From the NCBI GenBank assembly GCA_040079935.1, contig JBEBJI010000022.1, forward strand, positions 1 to 36,272: 36,272 bases of DNA, given 5' to 3'. Origin of the DNA: Methylotenera_A sp040079935 (lineage in GTDB: Bacteria > Pseudomonadota > Gammaproteobacteria > Burkholderiales > Methylophilaceae). This document shows positions 33,115 through 36,272 of this stretch, in pieces. Under the pieces are notes generated by a model. The model saw only the letters and a program-made list of their open reading frames with translations, was not told the origin of the DNA and did not search any database. The translations under genes and the position numbers were made by a program. Every line of letters begins with the position of its first letter. Position 1 is the first letter of the stretch.

Positions 33115-34815
33115 CTATAACGTTTTGATATATTCAATCAGTTGCCAACGCTCATCTTCTGTGAATGCTGGTAAGTTATCATAGCCAGTGCCGTATTCAT
33201 GGCCGGCATTACTATTGCCAGGCAAAGTTGTATCAAACAAAAAAGCCTCTTTCACTTGCGTCATCTCATAACCCAAGTTTTTTGGGTCAAACATCATAGA
33301 GCCTAAATAAAACTGTTTGACCCGCTCTTTTGCGGGCAATAAAAGCTGGTACATATTAGGTACAGAACCATTATGCAAAAATGGTGCGCTAGACCACACA
33401 CCATTTAAAGGCCTCGCTTTGTAGGCCAACAACGCTTTTTCTGAGACTTCTTCACCAGTCTTGATGACTTTCCCATCGACATATTTTGGCGGATGAATTT
33501 CATCACCATGTCCAAAGGCATGTGCATCTCGCCCAGCTAAATACGCTTGTAGCGGATTATTTTTAATTACGCCCACCATTAAATGATTAGCAATATCAAT
33601 CGCAGGTGCAACTTTAGGCAGGGCATCGCCTGCCACGTAATAGCGAGGCAGGCCTTCAAACTTACCTGATTTTCCTTTACTAAAAATCGCGTTTTGCGCC
33701 ATCATCGGGTCTGTTTTCACTTCACCCAAGGTGCTCATGCGCACTTTTATCATGCGCGCTGGATCAGAGCGATTGATGTCCACATGGCAGGCAATGCAAT
33801 GTTTTTCGTACAATGAACGGCCCTTTTTTGCCAAGTCCACATTAATTTTAGGCAAAGCACTAGGCCAAATGGGCGAATGCAATTTAGCTACTGTTTTTTC
33901 AAGTTTACGTAACTTAGCGGTTTGAATGGACGATTTAAAGCCGCCATCAAAATAGCCCAGCCAGTGCGTAGTGCTTGTTTCAACCTCACCGAACACCCCA
34001 ATTACTTCGCCAATATTGCGCGCAAATGCACCAATATTTGAGTTAGATTGCGAGCCGTTCCATTCCACGTAGTCATGCTGAGGCGTATCCCAAATATACG
34101 GCACACTGGTAGGCGCATTGGTTGGATTGGTGTTGTTTTTTTCACCTGTGGCAATCAGCGCTTGATTCAATATCGCCCCAAACGCATCTAACCTTGCATA
34201 GCCATAGGGAACATCGGTGTGGTTTGCCACAGCATATGCAACCCGTTTTTGATATTCTTTATTAAGCAGTTGTTTTAATTTATCTTTTGCAGACTCATTC
34301 GCATTCTTGCCTAATATACGCTCTTGAAAGCGCACCATTTTTTCTGCATCACCCAAGGTCACTTTCATTGACGAGGTGAGCCCACCCAAAAATTTTTGCA
34401 AATCAAAAAATGATTGGCCGCCGTCAATCATCATCACTTTATCTTGATAATTAAGTTGCTGTGTATGGCAAGCTGCACAAGTTGGGCCCATGTGGTCTTT
34501 GTTACGCGCAAATCCAATTGGCAAGCCATCTGGATTTTTCTGGCTTTTTGGGGCGGAGATTAAGCCAAAACGCAACATGTTTTGGTCACTACGAAATAAT
34601 TGCTGATTATCGGCTTGCTCCAAATGTAGAAAATAATCATAGGGCACTAAACGTGAACCTTGATCGGAAAAATAAAAGTATTGGCGTTCTTGCTCTGTCC
34701 AATTCTGTGCTAAATAAACATGTGTCTTATTAATCTCAGTTGCAGCTAATAATGAACGTGACATTAAGCTCAACGCAATTAAGAATAAAACCAGAGTTTT
34801 TTTGTGGTACTGCAT
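33115..34815 (-). CDS. RoxA-like di-haem cytochrome c (peroxidase/dioxygenase family)
   Basis: 566-residue exported protein. Signal peptide MQYHKKTLVLFLIALSL, cleaved near RSLLA-A. Two haem c sites: C113-AAC-H117 and C340-IAC-H344. The C-terminal PFLHNGSVPNMYQLL block and the spacing match the RoxA/MauG-like di-haem family, which includes bacterial rubber oxygenase and periplasmic oleate dioxygenase/diol synthase. I chose the ATG at 34815, with AAGGAG six bases before it and a stop-base-start junction (TAG G ATG) to the upstream gene, over an in-frame ATG at 34839. Its substrate is not known. It may act as a dioxygenase rather than a peroxidase. Confidence 0.88.
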   Translation of the reverse strand: MQYHKKTLVLFLIALSLMSRSLLAATEINKTHVYLAQNWTEQERQYFYFSDQGSRLVPYDYFLHLEQADNQQLFRSDQNMLRFGLISAPKSQKNPDGLPIGFARNKDHMGPTCAACHTQQLNYQDKVMMIDGGQSFFDLQKFLGGLTSSMKVTLGDAEKMVRFQERILGKNANESAKDKLKQLLNKEYQKRVAYAVANHTDVPYGYARLDAFGAILNQALIATGEKNNTNPTNAPTSVPYIWDTPQHDYVEWNGSQSNSNIGAFARNIGEVIGVFGEVETSTTHWLGYFDGGFKSSIQTAKLRKLEKTVAKLHSPIWPSALPKINVDLAKKGRSLYEKHCIACHVDINRSDPARMIKVRMSTLGEVKTDPMMAQNAIFSKGKSGKFEGLPRYYVAGDALPKVAPAIDIANHLMVGVIKNNPLQAYLAGRDAHAFGHGDEIHPPKYVDGKVIKTGEEVSEKALLAYKARPLNGVWSSAPFLHNGSVPNMYQLLLPAKERVKQFYLGSMMFDPKNLGYEMTQVKEAFLFDTTLPGNSNAGHEYGTGYDNLPAFTEDERWQLIEYIKTL

Positions 34816-34816
34816 C

Positions 34817-36262
34817 CTATTCTCCTTGTTGCTCAGCATCTCTAGAGAGTAATGTGTTTAATAAATTGTCCTGAAAGTTAAGATTGCCCGTTAAACTCTC
34901 GTGCGATTCACACAGAAAAAATGATTGCGCTATCGGCAAATGAATAAACCGATGTCGTTGAACACTAGGGTCAAGTGCATTACGACCCAATAGGGAAGCT
35001 TTAGTCACCGACCCATCACCCGGCTCTAAAAGTAGTGCATCATAATCCACGCCTGCGACGGGTTGTGTGATCTCGCTCGGGTACATTCTTATTACAGAAT
35101 CGCCATCCACCTCTTCTACCATAATGCGCGCAGACGTTAGCGTGCAACCACCGCCAAAAACCATGAGCTTAGGTTCTGGTTCAGGCGTTGCTACACTTAA
35201 AGACCATACAAAACGTCTCGCGCGTTCTAGGTTTTTCTCAAAGTATTTTTCAAAAGTCACTAAATATTCTTCGCCCTCTGCTTTATTTTCATATTTTGCA
35301 AGAATCCGCTCTCTGACTTTAGGGTCGAAGATCGACCATTCAAAGCGCCGCCATATCTCTACATCAAACAAATCCCGATCTAGCGGTGTACCGTCACTGG
35401 TCACTATCCAATCGTTAAGAGAATGTGGAAATAATTGATACAGGCTAGGCATGCTTGCCAATGTTTCGGTAGCTATTTGGTTCACGCCAATATCAAGGCC
35501 TGTGATAAATAGATTAAGCGATCTAATCGAACCTAAATTAGGCGTACCAAGCAAAATCACACGTCGCACGCGATCAGCACCGTACATGGTAACTTTTTCG
35601 CCAAAGTTGTTATCATTAATGACATCTTGCTTGCCATAACGAATATAGTAGCGTGTGATAAGACCACCCATACTGTGCGCGACAATATCCACCTTCAATT
35701 TTGGATTGTTGTAGTCTTGCCGCACTTGTTCTATAAAATCTGCCAGCTCACTTGCAGTTTTTACGTTATCTTGCCGCCAATCGTACAAAAAAACATAATA
35801 GTTTTTTTGTTTTGGGTTCACTTTTTGGCCGACTTTAGAAAGCTTGTACCCACCGACTTCTGATAGCGTATGTACAATTTTGCCGTAAAAGTCTTTACCT
35901 GCAGCACCATCAAAAATACCGTAAGTAACCGAATTGCTAGGCTTGGGCTCTAGCGTATCAGGATCGATTTCATACGCAGCATCTGAGTAATCATGGCTAA
36001 ATAGACGACTGATTGCGCCAGGCCAAATATCTTCTTTGGATCTAGTATCTCTAATGCGGCTACCCAATACGCCGTGTATAAAAATCACGGGCGGCTGATC
36101 TGTCACCATCATCGATTCCATGTACAGCCGATGCAAATCTGGCGCAAACACTTTATTATTTGCAAAAATACCCGCCACAAAAGCAATTGCTAACAACAAG
36201 CAAATAAAAATATATCGATTGAATATGCCTTTTTTTAAGGCTTTGTATGTAAATTTCAGCAT
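34817..36262 (-). CDS. LCAT-like alpha/beta hydrolase (lipase/acyltransferase family)
   Basis: 481 residues. An N-terminal membrane segment (about 17-36, YIFICLLLAIAFVAGIFA) precedes a periplasmic alpha/beta hydrolase. The oxyanion strand is PPVIFIHGVLGSRIRD, the lid region contains EDIWPG, YDWRQD is as in lecithin:cholesterol acyltransferases, the nucleophile is S197 in VAHSMGGLITRYYI, and downstream GDGSVTKASL and SHESL probably supply Asp/His. The likely activity is on phospholipid or acyl esters. It is the first visible gene of the cluster; its promoter lies beyond the window, with only 10 bases remaining. Translation of the cytochrome is coupled to it. Confidence 0.88.
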   Translation of the reverse strand: MLKFTYKALKKGIFNRYIFICLLLAIAFVAGIFANNKVFAPDLHRLYMESMMVTDQPPVIFIHGVLGSRIRDTRSKEDIWPGAISRLFSHDYSDAAYEIDPDTLEPKPSNSVTYGIFDGAAGKDFYGKIVHTLSEVGGYKLSKVGQKVNPKQKNYYVFLYDWRQDNVKTASELADFIEQVRQDYNNPKLKVDIVAHSMGGLITRYYIRYGKQDVINDNNFGEKVTMYGADRVRRVILLGTPNLGSIRSLNLFITGLDIGVNQIATETLASMPSLYQLFPHSLNDWIVTSDGTPLDRDLFDVEIWRRFEWSIFDPKVRERILAKYENKAEGEEYLVTFEKYFEKNLERARRFVWSLSVATPEPEPKLMVFGGGCTLTSARIMVEEVDGDSVIRMYPSEITQPVAGVDYDALLLEPGDGSVTKASLLGRNALDPSVQRHRFIHLPIAQSFFLCESHESLTGNLNFQDNLLNTLLSRDAEQQGE

Positions 36263-36272
36263 AAATTTAATT

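Noticed and set aside
34816..34839. Upstream ATG of the RoxA-like gene adding MLSNKENR
   Set aside because: The ATG at 34815 has an ideal AAGGAG, sits one base after the upstream stop and yields a clean signal peptide. The earlier ATG lies inside the upstream gene.
1..36272. tRNA, rRNA, CRISPR arrays, insertion sequences, prophage genes and known riboswitches
   Set aside because: No cloverleaf-like tRNA ends, spaced direct repeats, transposase or integrase frames, or recognisable riboswitch cores were seen. The repeats present are the palindromic element, the chpA 9-base repeat and the receptor-upstream inverted repeats.

Overview
The window looks like chromosomal DNA of a Gram-negative betaproteobacterium. 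The AT-leaning composition, the gene families and the neighbourhoods suggest the Methylophilaceae (Methylotenera-like), but this placement is an inference and only moderately secure. Genes are densely packed and no gap exceeds 300 bases. I see no tRNA, rRNA, CRISPR array, insertion sequence or prophage.

Layout. (a) 1-3397, minus strand: a TonB-dependent receptor, followed 9 bases later by a TTG-started NtrC-type response regulator that runs off the left edge. (b) 3669-9534, minus: dnaE-accA-tilS, the housekeeping order also seen in enterobacteria. (c) 9610-17894, minus: a type IV pilus chemosensory operon pilG-pilH-pilI-pilJ-chpA/pilL, ending in a strong hairpin terminator. A FIST-domain sensor gene diverges from its promoter region (18151-19311, plus), followed by thiol peroxidase tpx. 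(d) 20000-24191, minus: RNB-family exoribonuclease, aminopropyltransferase-fold protein, THUMP-type RNA methyltransferase and MazG-like pyrophosphatase, with a CobW-type metal GTPase gene divergent on the plus strand. (e) 25331-30240, minus: hrpA RNA helicase, overlapping by one base a TonB-like transmembrane protein of unknown function. (f) 30382-31008, plus: an orphan membrane protein. (g) 31094-36262, minus: a four-gene cluster of exported or membrane-anchored proteins: LCAT-like acyl hydrolase, RoxA-like di-haem cytochrome, catalase-related haemoprotein, and an ATP-dependent DNA ligase with a signal peptide.

Two things stand out. First, cluster (g) combines an acyl hydrolase, a di-haem cytochrome of the rubber-oxygenase / fatty-acid-dioxygenase type and a catalase-related haem protein in one likely periplasmic operon. 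This could be a lipid release, peroxidation and hydroperoxide-processing pathway. Second, a dispersed palindromic element of about 45 bases with a conserved core (GCCAATATCCATGCGG) lies at the 3' ends of genes four times, three of them between convergent genes, where it can serve as a terminator. The same core is embedded in frame in the chpA linker, and a close match lies in dnaE. A third pattern is that four genes (dnaE, the RNB nuclease gene, the cobW-type gene and hrpA) have a TAAAAT box 6-9 bases before an ATG that lacks a Shine-Dalgarno sequence, which suggests leaderless mRNAs.
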